From AP-15 sp963737145 (lineage in GTDB: Bacteria; Pseudomonadota; Alphaproteobacteria; ATCC43930; CGMCC-115725): a DNA stretch of 64,000 nucleotides. The position numbers and the translations under genes are program-made. The notes under the pieces were generated by a model. The model was not told the origin of the DNA. It searched no databases and was given only the letters and a program-made list of their open reading frames with translations. The DNA is taken from positions 1 through 64,000 of the forward strand of contig CAVTRO010000001.1 in NCBI GenBank assembly GCA_963737145.1, given 5' to 3'. Below, piece after piece: positions 10,401-19,259 of the stretch; within the stretch, counting starts at the first letter, position 1; each line of letters opens with the position of its first letter.

Positions 10401-11145
10401 GGCCGGTCCCCAGATACGCCTCCCTGACCTCAGGGTTCCGCGAGACAGAGGCGTAATCGCCCTCGGCGAGGATACGGCCGCGGGTCAGCACGGTGATCAT
10501 GTCGGAGAGATCGGCCACGACCGACAGGTTGTGCTCGACCATCAGGATTGTTCGGTCGGCTGCCACCTTGCGGATCAGCGCCGAGATCAGTGCGATATCC
10601 TCCTGGCCGAGACCGGCCATCGGTTCGTCGAGCAGCAGCATCACCGGGTCGAGCGCCAATGTCGTCGCGATCTCGAGGGCTCGCTTGCGCCCATAGGGCA
10701 ATTCGACCGCAAGCAAATCCGCAAATCCGGCGAGGCCCACCGCTTCGAGCAGCGCATCGGCGCGCGAATTGAGGCCGTCCAGGATGCGCTCCGAGCGCCA
10801 GAAATGAAACGAGTTGCCGAGCCTTTGCTGCAAACCCACGCGGACGTTGTCGCGCACCGTCAGGTGCGGAACGGAGATCTGAAACGAGCGCACCATCCCC
10901 CGCCGTGCGATGTCGGCCGGGCGCGCCGTGGTGATGTCGTGACCATCGTAGAGGATCCGCCCGGCGCTCGGCTCGAGAAACTTTGTCAGGAGATTGAACA
11001 CGGTCGTCTTGCCGGCCCCGTTCGGGCCGATCAGCGCATGGATTGTGCCGCGGCGAATTTTGAGATCCACTTCCTGCACCGCGGTGAAGCCGCGGAACTC
11101 CTTTGTCAACCCCCAAGTCTCGAGGATCAGATCGTCCAAGCGCAA
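10393..11145 (-). CDS. livG: Branched-chain amino-acid ABC transporter ATP-binding protein LivG
   Basis: ATPase of 250 aa with Walker A GPNGAGKTT, a family-typical long linker, Walker B LLLDEPMAGLGQED and switch region VEHN. The LSGG-type signature is diverged: the expected site reads LPYGRKRALEIAT, common in LivG (PYGxQRxLEIA). It is the first gene of the cassette; livF overlaps its stop, so the two are co-translated. The permease genes livH and livM that normally accompany this pair are absent on either side. Confidence 0.92.
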
Positions 11146-11231
11146 AGCCTTTGGATCCGGTATTGTTTTCGTTGCAACGCTACCCTAATCCGGTGGGGTG
11201 GGAGGGGCAACCGGCAGAAGGGGCCAGACAG

Positions 11232-11639
11232 GTGCAGGATCAGATCGAAGATGCGCTGGCCGCGATCAGATTTGGCCCCGACGGTCTCGTGCCGGCGATC
11301 GCCCAGCAATACGATAGCGGAGAAATCCTGATGCTGGCCTGGATGAACGCTGACGCGGTCCGGGTGAGCCTCGACGAGGGCCGCGCCTGCTATTGGTCGC
11401 GGTCGCGCGCGAGGCTGTGGCGAAAGGGCGAGACCTCCGGGCAGGTCCAGCTATTGCGGGAGCTCCGCCTCGATTGCGACGGCGATACGGTATTGCTGCT
11501 TGTCGATCAGCAAGGCGTCGCGTGCCACACCGGGCGCCGCAGCTGTTTCTTCCGCGCCTGGCGGGATGGCGACTGGGCCCTTATCGCCGACCCCGAAGTC
11601 CCGCCGCAAATTCATTATCCCGCCAGGACGGCAGGCTAG
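11232..11639 (+). CDS. hisI: Phosphoribosyl-AMP cyclohydrolase
   Basis: Third step of histidine biosynthesis: opens the adenine ring of PR-AMP. The 135-aa protein shows the family pattern in order: AWMNADAV, YWSRSRARLWRKGE, then DCDGDTVLLLV and ACHTGRRSCFF, whose Asp and Cys residues bind Zn and Mg. I chose GTG 11232 because AAGGGG lies eight bases upstream and the longer reading frame to 11103 overlaps livG. It is separate from any other his gene. The aminotransferase begins nine bases downstream, so the two are probably co-transcribed. Confidence 0.92.
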   Translation: MQDQIEDALAAIRFGPDGLVPAIAQQYDSGEILMLAWMNADAVRVSLDEGRACYWSRSRARLWRKGETSGQVQLLRELRLDCDGDTVLLLVDQQGVACHTGRRSCFFRAWRDGDWALIADPEVPPQIHYPARTAG

Positions 11640-11648
11640 GAGAGAATT

Positions 11649-13054
11649 ATGTTGAGCGCCGCAGAGAATTATTCGCTCGAGGAAATGGACCGGCAGAGCC
11701 TGATCCACCCGGCGACCTCGATCGCCGATCACTTGAAGAACGGCCCGACAATCATTGCCGGAGGCTCCGGGGTCAGGGTCAAGGACCGGCACGGCCGGTC
11801 GCTGATCGACTGCGGTGCCGGATTGTGGTGCGTCAATATCGGTTTTGGCCGCGCCGAGCTCGGCGAAGCGGCCGCGCAGGCGATGCGCGATCTCGGCTAT
11901 TACCATACCTTTGGATCGCACTCGAACGAGCCGATCATCCGGCTCGCCGACCGCGTGTTGGGCCTGTTCCGCGAAAAGGCGGGGGCCGGGCATCTGTCGA
12001 AGATATTCTTCGGCACTTCGGGATCGGACGCAAACGACACCAATTTCAAGCTGGTTCGCTATTACAACAATCTGCTCGGCCGGCCGCGGAAGAAGAAGGT
12101 AATATCGCGGCTCGGCAGCTATCACGGCTTGACCTATGCCGCCGGAAGCCTCACCGGCATCGCGGCCTTTCACAAGGCTTTCGATCTGCCGATCGAGGGG
12201 GTGCTTCACACCTCCTGCCCGCATTTCTATCGATTTGCGGAACAGGGCGAAGACGAGGAGGCGTTCACCGCTCGCATGGCGGGCGACCTCGAGGCGCTGA
12301 TCGCTCGCGAGGGGGCGGAGACGATCGCCGCCTTATCGCCGAGCCGATCATGGGCACGGGCGGCGTCTTCCTGCCGCCCAAAGGCTATTTCGCCCGCGTA
12401 CAGGAGCTTCTCGCCGAGCACGACATCCTGTTCATCGCCGATGAGGTGATCACCGGTTTCGGCCGAACCGGCTCGTGGTTCGCGACAGGCCTGTTCGACC
12501 TGAAGCCGGACATCGTCACGCTCGCCAAGGGCATCACCAGCGCCTACTTCCCGCTTTCGGCATCGGTGATCTCAGAGAAGATCTGGGAGGTATTGCGCGA
12601 CGCTTCGCCCGAAATCGGGCCGCTGATGCACGGCTTCACCTATTCGGGCCACCCGGTCGGCGGCGCCGTCGGACTGGCCAATCTCGACATCATGGAACGC
12701 GAGGGCCTCATCGAGAATTCGGCATCGATGGGCACCTACCTGCGTGACGAACTGCGCGAGCGGCTCGCAGACAACCCCTTTGTCGGCGATGTGCGCGGCG
12801 CCGGCCTGATGGTCGCCGTCGAATTCGTCGCCGACAAGAAGGCGCGCCGCTTTTTCAACCCGCAAACCCAGCCCCACCGCATCATCTCCCGCAAAGTACT
12901 CGAAGAGGGTGTGTCAGTGCGCGCCCTGCCCTATGGCGAGATCACCTCGTTCTCGCCGCCGCTGTGCATCACGCGCAGCGAGATCGACGAGGTCGTCGAG
13001 CGCTTCACCCGCGGTTTGGAACGCACAATTCCTGAGCTGCGGCAGTTGGCCTAG
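11649..13054 (+). CDS. Class III PLP-dependent aminotransferase, frameshifted
   Basis: Omega-transaminase-family enzyme, about 468 aa once corrected. The first part (ATG 11649, preceded by GGAGAGA) has the PLP phosphate motif GTSGSDAND and SYHGLTYAAGSLTG. At about 12332 one base is missing (after GAETIAA); the second part resumes as IAEPIMGTGGVFLPP with the PLP ring Asp in LFIADEVITGFGRTG and the Schiff-base Lys in TLAKGITSAYFP. The C-terminal domain is complete. Substrate unknown: candidates include beta-alanine, putrescine or taurine-like amines. Class III homologues also act on aminophosphonates, and phosphonoacetate hydrolase lies 6 kb away, but that link is only suggestive. Confidence 0.88.
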
Positions 13055-13057
13055 CAA

Positions 13058-14785
13058 TCACCCGGCCAGGCGCTGCTGCGGTCGGCCGAGCACAGGCAGC
13101 CGGGTAGCGAGGCCGACTACGAGGAAGGTGATCACAAGGAGCGTGATCCCCAATACAGAGATTGCGCCGAGGTCGCCGCTTTCGTTGAGGTCGTAGATGA
13201 TGACCGAGACGACCTTGGTTTGGGCAGTGGTCAACATTATCGTCGCCGACAGTTCACGAATAACGCCAATAAAGACAAAGCACCAGGTTGCGATCACGCT
13301 GGTGCGAAGCAGCGGCGCGGTGATCCGCCACAAGACGCGCAGCCGGGTGGCGCCGAAGATGCGGCCGGCCTCTTCGAGCTCCGGGTGCAGGCCGCGAAAG
13401 GCGGCTTGCAGTTGCTGGTATCCCGCCGGCAGCTCGATCGTCAGAAAGGCCAGGAGCAGGATCCACAAGGTGCCGTAGAGCACCAGCGGCGGGCGGGTGT
13501 AGCTGAGGAAGAGCCCGACGCCGAGGACAATCCCGGGGATGGCGATCGGTGCCGTCGCAAGGAAGCCGAGAAACCGATGCCCGGTTACGAGGCCACGCTG
13601 CGTAACGTAGCTGACGGTCAGAGCGAGAAACGTGCCGCCCGTTGCAGCGAGGACGCCGAGCAGAACGGTGTTCCAGAGAGCCTGGCGCGTCTGCGAAAAT
13701 TCGAGAAATACGAAGCGGATATTGTGCAATGTCAGAGTCGCGAGGGTCAGTGGGTCCGAGGGCGTGCGAACGATCGCCGTCTTTATCAGCGCCGCATAGG
13801 GCAGCAGAATCGGCAGAGCCAGGACCGCCAGCGCAAAGGCGAGCGCCGGCCCTCGCCAAATACCGAGCCCGATCCGGCGCGGTGCGCCGCTCTTCCCGCC
13901 AATGACGGCATAATTGCGCCGGCCGAGTAGCCATTGCCGTCCTTGCAACAGCAGTATCGTCAGCAGCAGCAGCGGCATTGCGGCGGCGGCCGCGAGATGG
14001 GGGTCCGGAGGATATTGGAAGAGGGCCCAGATTTTCGTCGTGATGACGTGAAAGCCCGCCGGCAGAGCGAGGATCGCGGGGGTGCCGAACTGGGTCAGTG
14101 CCTGCAGAAACGCGACAAGCGCACCGGCGAGCAGTGCCGGCAACACCATCGGCAATGTCACGCGGCGCAATGTCGCCGGCCGCGTGCCGCCGAGGATCGC
14201 CGAGGCTTCTTCGAGCTCGGCGGGAATATTGTCGAGAGCGTTGGTCAGCAGCACGAAGATGTATGGGAAGCTGTAGCACGCCATGACAAATACCAGGCCC
14301 TCGGCGGTATAGATGTCGAACAGGTGTTCGTAGGGCCCAAGCTCGAAGATCGCGCGGTACCATTGGTTGAGGATGCCGCTATTCGGCGCAGCGAGGATTT
14401 CCCAGGCGATCGCACCGAGAAAGGGCGGGGTCACAAAGGACGCGGTGACGAGCGCGCGGATCGCGCCGCGCAGCGGCAAATCAGTGCGGGCGACAAGCCA
14501 GGCGAGCGGGATGGCCAATGCAGACGCACCCGCGGCCACGCTCGCCGCTATGCCGAGCGCCGTGAGGTATGGGGCAATGAAGGTCCGATCGGTCGCCAGG
14601 CGCGCAAAGTTCGCAAGGCTCAGGGCGCCGTTTGCGTCGGTGATGCTGTACCAACCGAGCCATCCCAATGGCAGCAACACGAGCCCGCCCAGAAACCCCC
14701 CGAGCAAGACGAATAGTGGCAGAGACAGATCGAGATGCCAACCGATGCGAGGAACGCGGCTGGATGGTACTAACCATGCAAGCAT
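13058..14785 (-). CDS. Fe3+/2-aminoethylphosphonate-type ABC transporter permease (fused double domain)
   Basis: 575-aa inner-membrane permease with two binding-protein-dependent transport domains in tandem, as in FbpB/AfuB. Roughly twelve hydrophobic helices are present. Each half carries an EAA-type loop for the ATPase: EEASAILGGTRPATLRRVTLP in the first half and EEAGRIFGATRLRVLWRIT in the second. It is the last gene of the operon, 43 bp after the binding-protein gene, and ends four bases from the convergent aminotransferase. The family carries ferric iron, polyamines, sulfate-like or phosphonate ligands. Confidence 0.9.
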   Translation of the reverse strand: MLAWLVPSSRVPRIGWHLDLSLPLFVLLGGFLGGLVLLPLGWLGWYSITDANGALSLANFARLATDRTFIAPYLTALGIAASVAAGASALAIPLAWLVARTDLPLRGAIRALVTASFVTPPFLGAIAWEILAAPNSGILNQWYRAIFELGPYEHLFDIYTAEGLVFVMACYSFPYIFVLLTNALDNIPAELEEASAILGGTRPATLRRVTLPMVLPALLAGALVAFLQALTQFGTPAILALPAGFHVITTKIWALFQYPPDPHLAAAAAMPLLLLTILLLQGRQWLLGRRNYAVIGGKSGAPRRIGLGIWRGPALAFALAVLALPILLPYAALIKTAIVRTPSDPLTLATLTLHNIRFVFLEFSQTRQALWNTVLLGVLAATGGTFLALTVSYVTQRGLVTGHRFLGFLATAPIAIPGIVLGVGLFLSYTRPPLVLYGTLWILLLAFLTIELPAGYQQLQAAFRGLHPELEEAGRIFGATRLRVLWRITAPLLRTSVIATWCFVFIGVIRELSATIMLTTAQTKVVSVIIYDLNESGDLGAISVLGITLLVITFLVVGLATRLPVLGRPQQRLAG

Positions 14786-14828
14786 TTCAGTTGCCGTGGG
14801 TGCCCGTCCCTCACCCTTCGCGTCGACA

Positions 14829-15872
14829 CTACAGCCCGAAATATTCGGCGTATTTCTTCTTGATCTCGTCTATCGCCTTCTCCTGGGCGGCGGGGTCGGC
14901 TTTCAGGACCTTGATTTCGGAGAGCGGCTTCATTCCGGCTTTGAGCTTCACGTCGGGGTTGACGGAGCGCAGCCAACCCGTATCAACAAGTAGCTGCTGG
15001 CCCTCGCGCGAAAACAGCCAGCTGATCAACAGCCGGGCGGCGTTCGGGTGAGGCGCGTCGACGATGACGCCGGCGCCGCCCGGGATCGATGGCGTGCCTT
15101 CGCTCGGATAGACCGGCTCGATCGGGCCGCCCTGCCCTCGGATCTGCAGGACGAAGTATTCGCCGCCGTCCGCCCCGATCGGGCGCTCACCCTGCGCCAC
15201 CTTTTTGGGCGGCTCCGCTGCCGACTGGACCTGCATCACGCGCTGCTGACCGAGTTTTTTGAAATAGTCCCAGCCGAGGTCGCGGCTCAGCTCGAAGGTC
15301 ACCGTCATGATCGTGCCGCTGTAGCCGGGGTGAGCCTTGACGATCTTGCCGGTCCATTTCTTGTCCAGCAGGTCGGCAAAGCTCTTTGGTGCATCCTCGG
15401 TCTTGACGAGCTTGGTGTTGTAAGTGATCGGCGACAGCGTAAACCGTTCAGTCGCGAAGTAGCCCTCGGGATCGCGCTGATCGGCCGGCCATTTCTCCGC
15501 CACGTCCGCCGGCACAAAGGGCACCAGCCAGCCCTGCCGCTTCCAATAGAGAAGCGCGGTCATGTCCGAGCACTCGATCGCATCGGCGACGTGGATGTTG
15601 CTGCCGCGTTCCTCGGCGAGACGCTGGAACAGGCGCTCGCAGCCGTTGCGCTCGACCTGCACGGAGATGCCGGGATAGGCTGCCTCGAACGCCTCGCCGA
15701 TCTTCTCGGCGGTCTGCAGCTCGATCGACGTGTAAAAAATCACCTTGCCTTCTTTCTTCGCGGCATCGACGAGCTGTGGCGTGATGGAGGTCGGGCTTGG
15801 GGCAGCCGAGGCTGCCGCCGACAGCACCGCGACAGAGACGAAAAATGCCGACAAGCATCGAATTGCACTCAT
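14829..15872 (-). CDS. Fe3+-type ABC transporter substrate-binding protein
   Basis: Periplasmic binding protein of the FbpA/AfuA (SBP_bac_6/8) class, 347 aa. A Sec signal peptide ends near ASAAPS. The body begins with the class motif KKEGKVIFYTSIE and later has IGADGGEYFVLQ and NAARLLISWLFSREGQQ, typical of this family. The double-Tyr iron motif near the C-terminal third is not obvious, so a non-iron ligand is possible. It lies between the ATPase and permease genes of the same operon. Confidence 0.88.
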   Translation of the reverse strand: MSAIRCLSAFFVSVAVLSAAASAAPSPTSITPQLVDAAKKEGKVIFYTSIELQTAEKIGEAFEAAYPGISVQVERNGCERLFQRLAEERGSNIHVADAIECSDMTALLYWKRQGWLVPFVPADVAEKWPADQRDPEGYFATERFTLSPITYNTKLVKTEDAPKSFADLLDKKWTGKIVKAHPGYSGTIMTVTFELSRDLGWDYFKKLGQQRVMQVQSAAEPPKKVAQGERPIGADGGEYFVLQIRGQGGPIEPVYPSEGTPSIPGGAGVIVDAPHPNAARLLISWLFSREGQQLLVDTGWLRSVNPDVKLKAGMKPLSEIKVLKADPAAQEKAIDEIKKKYAEYFGL

Positions 15873-15895
15873 GACGCTTCCTTCCCTTCATCTGC

Positions 15896-16969
15896 TCAAT
15901 TGGCCAGCGCGCGGCAGCGCTCCGGCGGAAAGCGCAATCTGACCTTGCCGCCAACCGGCACATTGACCTGCATCGGAGCGACGACGCGGACCTGCTGACC
16001 GCCGCCGAGAGCTATCAGGTAATCGCGATGCGCGCCGAGATAGGCTTGACGCAGGACGCGGCCGGCGGCTTCGTTCGGCCGCTCCTCGGCAGGATTGCCC
16101 GCGCCGTTCTCGGCGAAGCCGATGTCGTGCATCCGCACCGAGACCGCCGTCTCGCCCGCGGCTGCATACTCGCCCTGGCCGCAGCGCAGCACGAGGCCGC
16201 CGCAATCGACCAGGTCGCGGCCGATTTTATGGCCGCGAAAGATATTGGTGCCGCCGAGAAACCGCGCGACGAATTCCGAGCGCGGCCGCTGATAGATATC
16301 TTCGGGCGAACCCATCTGCTCGACCCGTCCCCGCTGCATCACAACAATAACATCGGCGGTAGTCATCGCCTCCGCTTGATCGTGCGTAACGTAGACGGTC
16401 GTATATTTATAGTCGTCGTGCAGGCGGCGGATTTCGAAACGCATCTCCTCGCGCAAATTGGCGTCGAGGTTGGAGAGCGGCTCGTCGAGCAGCAATGTCT
16501 CCGGCTCGACGACAAGCGCGCGCGCAAGGGCGACACGCTGCTGCTGACCGCCGGACAGCTCACTCGGATACCGGCCGGCGAATTCCGCCAGATGCGTCGC
16601 TTCGAGGATCGCCGCGACGCGCCGCGCGAGCTCGGCCTTGCCCACCCGGCGCAAGGTCAGGCCATAGGCGATATTCTCGAAAATCGTCATGTGCGGCCAG
16701 AGCGCATAGCTCTGGAAGATCATCGACATGTTGCGCCGCTCCGGCGGCTGACTGCGCCCCGGCGCCGAGATCGTGCGTCCCCCGACCCGGATCGATCCGG
16801 CATCGGGATCGACAAACCCGGCGATCAATCGCAGGGTCGTCGTCTTCCCGCATCCCGACGGCCCGAGCAGGCACACGAGCAAGCCGTGGTCGATGGTCAG
16901 CGACAGATCATCGACGGCGGCGACCCGGCCAAAGCGCTTGGTCAGCGACTCCAGTTCGACAACCGCCAT
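15896..16969 (-). CDS. ABC transporter ATP-binding protein (FbpC/PotA type)
   Basis: Cytoplasmic ATPase that drives the adjacent importer, 357 aa. Visible motifs: Walker A LGPSGCGKTT, Q-loop FQSYALWPHM, signature LSGGQQQRVALARAL, Walker B LLLDEPLSNLDA, switch YVTHDQAEAM. The C-terminal third is a TOBE-type regulatory domain, including AAGETAVSVRMHD. The start codon lies ten bases after the dehydrogenase stop, indicating one transcript: dehydrogenase, ATPase, binding protein, permease. Confidence 0.93.
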   Translation of the reverse strand: MAVVELESLTKRFGRVAAVDDLSLTIDHGLLVCLLGPSGCGKTTTLRLIAGFVDPDAGSIRVGGRTISAPGRSQPPERRNMSMIFQSYALWPHMTIFENIAYGLTLRRVGKAELARRVAAILEATHLAEFAGRYPSELSGGQQQRVALARALVVEPETLLLDEPLSNLDANLREEMRFEIRRLHDDYKYTTVYVTHDQAEAMTTADVIVVMQRGRVEQMGSPEDIYQRPRSEFVARFLGGTNIFRGHKIGRDLVDCGGLVLRCGQGEYAAAGETAVSVRMHDIGFAENGAGNPAEERPNEAAGRVLRQAYLGAHRDYLIALGGGQQVRVVAPMQVNVPVGGKVRLRFPPERCRALAN

Positions 16970-16978
16970 GTTCCTGTT

Positions 16979-17965
16979 CTACAGCATCGAGCCGAGGACG
17001 CGGTCGGGCGGGCGGTGGCCGTCGGCGAAGGTCTTGATATTGATGATGACCCTCTCGCCCATTGCGAGCCGACCTTCAATCGTCGACGAGCCCATATGCG
17101 GCAACAGCACGACATTATCGAGGGCGCGCAGCCGCGGATCGATCGCCGGTTCGTGCTCGAACACGTCGAGACCGGCGCCGGCGATCGCGCGGGTCTCGAG
17201 CAGGCGGAGAAGCTCCTCCTCATCGACGATCTCGCCGCGCGCCGTATTGACGAGGATCGCCTGCGGCTGCAGCAGCCGCAGGCGGCGCGCCGAGAGCAGG
17301 TGGTAGGTAGCCGGCGTGTGCGGGCAGTTGACCGAGACGATGTCCATATGGGCGAGCATCTGGTCGAGGCTCTCCCAATAGGTCGCCTCGAGCGCGCTTT
17401 CGATCTCCTCCGGGACCGGCCGCCGATTGTGGTAATGAACTGATAAGCCGAACCCCTTGGCGCGCCGCGCGAGCGCCATACCGATCCGGCCCATGCCGAC
17501 GATTCCGAGCCGCTTGCCCCAGATGCGATGGCCGAGCATCGAGGTCGGGCCCCAGCCGGTCCAGCCGCCGCTGCGGATCAGCCTTTCGCCTTCGGCGAGG
17601 CGGCGCGACACGGCGAGGATCAGCGCCATTGTCATGTCCGCGGTGTCCTCGGTCAGGACGCCCGGCGTGTTGGTCACAAGGATGCCGCGCCGCTGCGCCG
17701 CGGCGAGGTCGACATGGTCGACCCCGGTCCCGAACGACGCGATCAGCTTTAAGGCAGGACCCGCCGCGTCCAGCACCTCGGCGTCGATTCGGTCGGTCAC
17801 GGTCGGCACCAGGATGTCGGCCCTCTCCACGGCGGTGATCAGCTCAGGCTTTGGAAGGGGTGTGTCGTCCAGGTTGAGCCGGCAGGCGAACAGCTCCATC
17901 ATCCGGGTCTCGATCGGGTCCGGGAGCTTGCGGGTGACGATGACAAATGGCCGTTTCGAGCGCAT
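16979..17965 (-). CDS. D-isomer-specific 2-hydroxyacid dehydrogenase (glyoxylate/hydroxypyruvate reductase-like)
   Basis: NAD(P)-dependent reductase of 2-keto acids, 328 aa, full length. The Rossmann motif is GIVGMGRIGMALARRAKG. The catalytic triad is visible as Arg in NTARGEIVDE, Glu in LDVFEHEPA and His in LLPHMGSS. The substrate loop ASFGTGVDHVDL matches glyoxylate reductases. It heads the operon with the Fe3+-type ABC importer, so the imported ligand may feed a 2-keto or 2-hydroxy acid pathway. It is divergent from the SH3-domain gene at 18019, sharing a 53-bp promoter region. Confidence 0.92.
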   Translation of the reverse strand: MRSKRPFVIVTRKLPDPIETRMMELFACRLNLDDTPLPKPELITAVERADILVPTVTDRIDAEVLDAAGPALKLIASFGTGVDHVDLAAAQRRGILVTNTPGVLTEDTADMTMALILAVSRRLAEGERLIRSGGWTGWGPTSMLGHRIWGKRLGIVGMGRIGMALARRAKGFGLSVHYHNRRPVPEEIESALEATYWESLDQMLAHMDIVSVNCPHTPATYHLLSARRLRLLQPQAILVNTARGEIVDEEELLRLLETRAIAGAGLDVFEHEPAIDPRLRALDNVVLLPHMGSSTIEGRLAMGERVIINIKTFADGHRPPDRVLGSML

Positions 17966-18018
17966 GGCGAGAAGTTCCGCAGAGGGCGGGGTCCGCCATT
18001 AGCAACAGTCGGGATCGG

Positions 18019-18537
18019 ATGTCCAGACATCAGGCGGGGTATCGGTTTCCGGCGCTCCTTGTCGGGATATTGATGGGGGCGCTCGTCGTCGCGGCGGCGC
18101 CCGCCGCGGCAGGCGAAAGCGAGGCGGGGCAAAAGCTGCCGCGCTTTGTCAGCCTGCGCTCGGACCAGGTGAATTTGCGGGTCGGGCCAGGCGAGAATTA
18201 TCCGATCGAATGGGTGCTCACCCGCAAGGAGATGCCGGTCGAGATCGTCAAGGAATTCGAGAACTGGCGGATGATCCGCGATTGGCAAGGCACCGAGGGG
18301 TGGGTGCACGAAAGAATGCTGACCGGCAAGCGAGCCGTCGTCGTCAAGGGCGGCATTCGTACCTTGCATCGCCAGCCCGATCCGTCGTCCCCGGCGGTTG
18401 CCCGCGCGCAGCCCGGCGTCATCGCAAAGCTGCTCGAATGCCGCAGCGACTGGTGCCGCATCGATGCCGCCGATCATTCCGGCTGGGTCCAGCGCGGCGA
18501 CCTCTGGGGCGTCTACCCCGACGAAATCGTGCAGTAG
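18019..18537 (+). CDS. Exported SH3-domain protein
   Basis: 172-aa periplasmic protein. The start at ATG 18019 gives a signal peptide (basic MSRHQAGYR, then a hydrophobic core ending AAPAAAGES). Two bacterial SH3 (SH3_3/SH3b) modules follow: one beginning SLRSDQVNLRVGPG with GTEGWVHERML, the second around IRTLHRQPDPSSP ending GWVQRGDLWGVYP. Such modules usually bind peptidoglycan or cell-wall peptides. No catalytic domain is present. From memory this gene is often found divergent from a glyoxylate-reductase-like gene in Hyphomicrobiales, as here. Confidence 0.85.
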   Translation: MSRHQAGYRFPALLVGILMGALVVAAAPAAAGESEAGQKLPRFVSLRSDQVNLRVGPGENYPIEWVLTRKEMPVEIVKEFENWRMIRDWQGTEGWVHERMLTGKRAVVVKGGIRTLHRQPDPSSPAVARAQPGVIAKLLECRSDWCRIDAADHSGWVQRGDLWGVYPDEIVQ

Positions 18538-18652
18538 CCCGCCAGTTATAGGCGGCACCCGGCGCAGCTCACTGAAATGTGAGATGCAGGCCGCGCGATC
18601 TGTCGGCATGTTGGGTCGCGGGCATCAATCAAAATCGCAGGGAGGGTCTCTT

Positions 18653-19258
18653 ATGCGTTCAAAATCGTTTCTCGCCGCCGTCTTCATCGCCGCACTGGCG
18701 CTGCCTGCCGCGGCGCAGAACGCGCCCACACGCATTCGCGGCACCGTCGAAAAGCTCGATGGCCAAACCTTGATGGTCAAGTTACGCGACGGTCAGTCGC
18801 TGTCGATCGCGCTAGCGCCGAATTTTACCGTGCGTGCAGTGGTCGCCAAGACCATCGCCGAGATCAAGCCCGGCGACTTCGTCGCCTCGACCTCGGTCAA
18901 GGGCCCCGACGGGAAGCTCCGGGCGATCGAGGTGCACATCCTTCCCGAAAGCCTGCGCGGCGTCGCCCGGGAAGGCCAATTTCCGTGGGACCTCGCCCCC
19001 GATAGCGTGATGACGAATGCTATTGCTGCGCAGATCACCAGCGCGCCGGAGGGCCAAGTGATCAAGGTCACTTACAAGGACCGCGAAGCCGAGGTTACCA
19101 TTCCTCCCGGGACTCCGATTGTCGGCTATGTGCCGGGCGATCCCAGCCTGCTTAAACCCGGAGCGGCGGTGTTCATCACTGCCCAGAAAGGGGCCGATGG
19201 CAGCCTTACGGCCTCCGGGGTGACCGCCGAGAAGGACGGCGTGAAACCGCCGATGTAA
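18653..19258 (+). CDS. Exported hypothetical protein, DUF5666-like beta-barrel
   Basis: 201-aa exported protein. The ATG at 18653 has GGAGGG upstream, and the signal peptide is MRSKSFLAA... ending PAAAQNA. The mature part opens with TRIRGTVEKLDGQTLMVKLRDG, the pattern of DUF5666/OB-like small beta-barrels, and repeats a similar strand set around VIKVTYKDREAEVTIPPGT. Database entries for relatives are sometimes called metal transporter permeases, but I see no membrane helix beyond the signal. Function unknown. It ends two bases before the convergent phosphonoacetate hydrolase gene. Confidence 0.8.
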   Translation: MRSKSFLAAVFIAALALPAAAQNAPTRIRGTVEKLDGQTLMVKLRDGQSLSIALAPNFTVRAVVAKTIAEIKPGDFVASTSVKGPDGKLRAIEVHILPESLRGVAREGQFPWDLAPDSVMTNAIAAQITSAPEGQVIKVTYKDREAEVTIPPGTPIVGYVPGDPSLLKPGAAVFITAQKGADGSLTASGVTAEKDGVKPPM

Positions 19259-19259
19259 A

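Noticed and set aside
16028..17443. Plus-strand open frame across the ABC ATPase and dehydrogenase
   Set aside because: Antisense to two genes with intact motifs; no recognisable domain.
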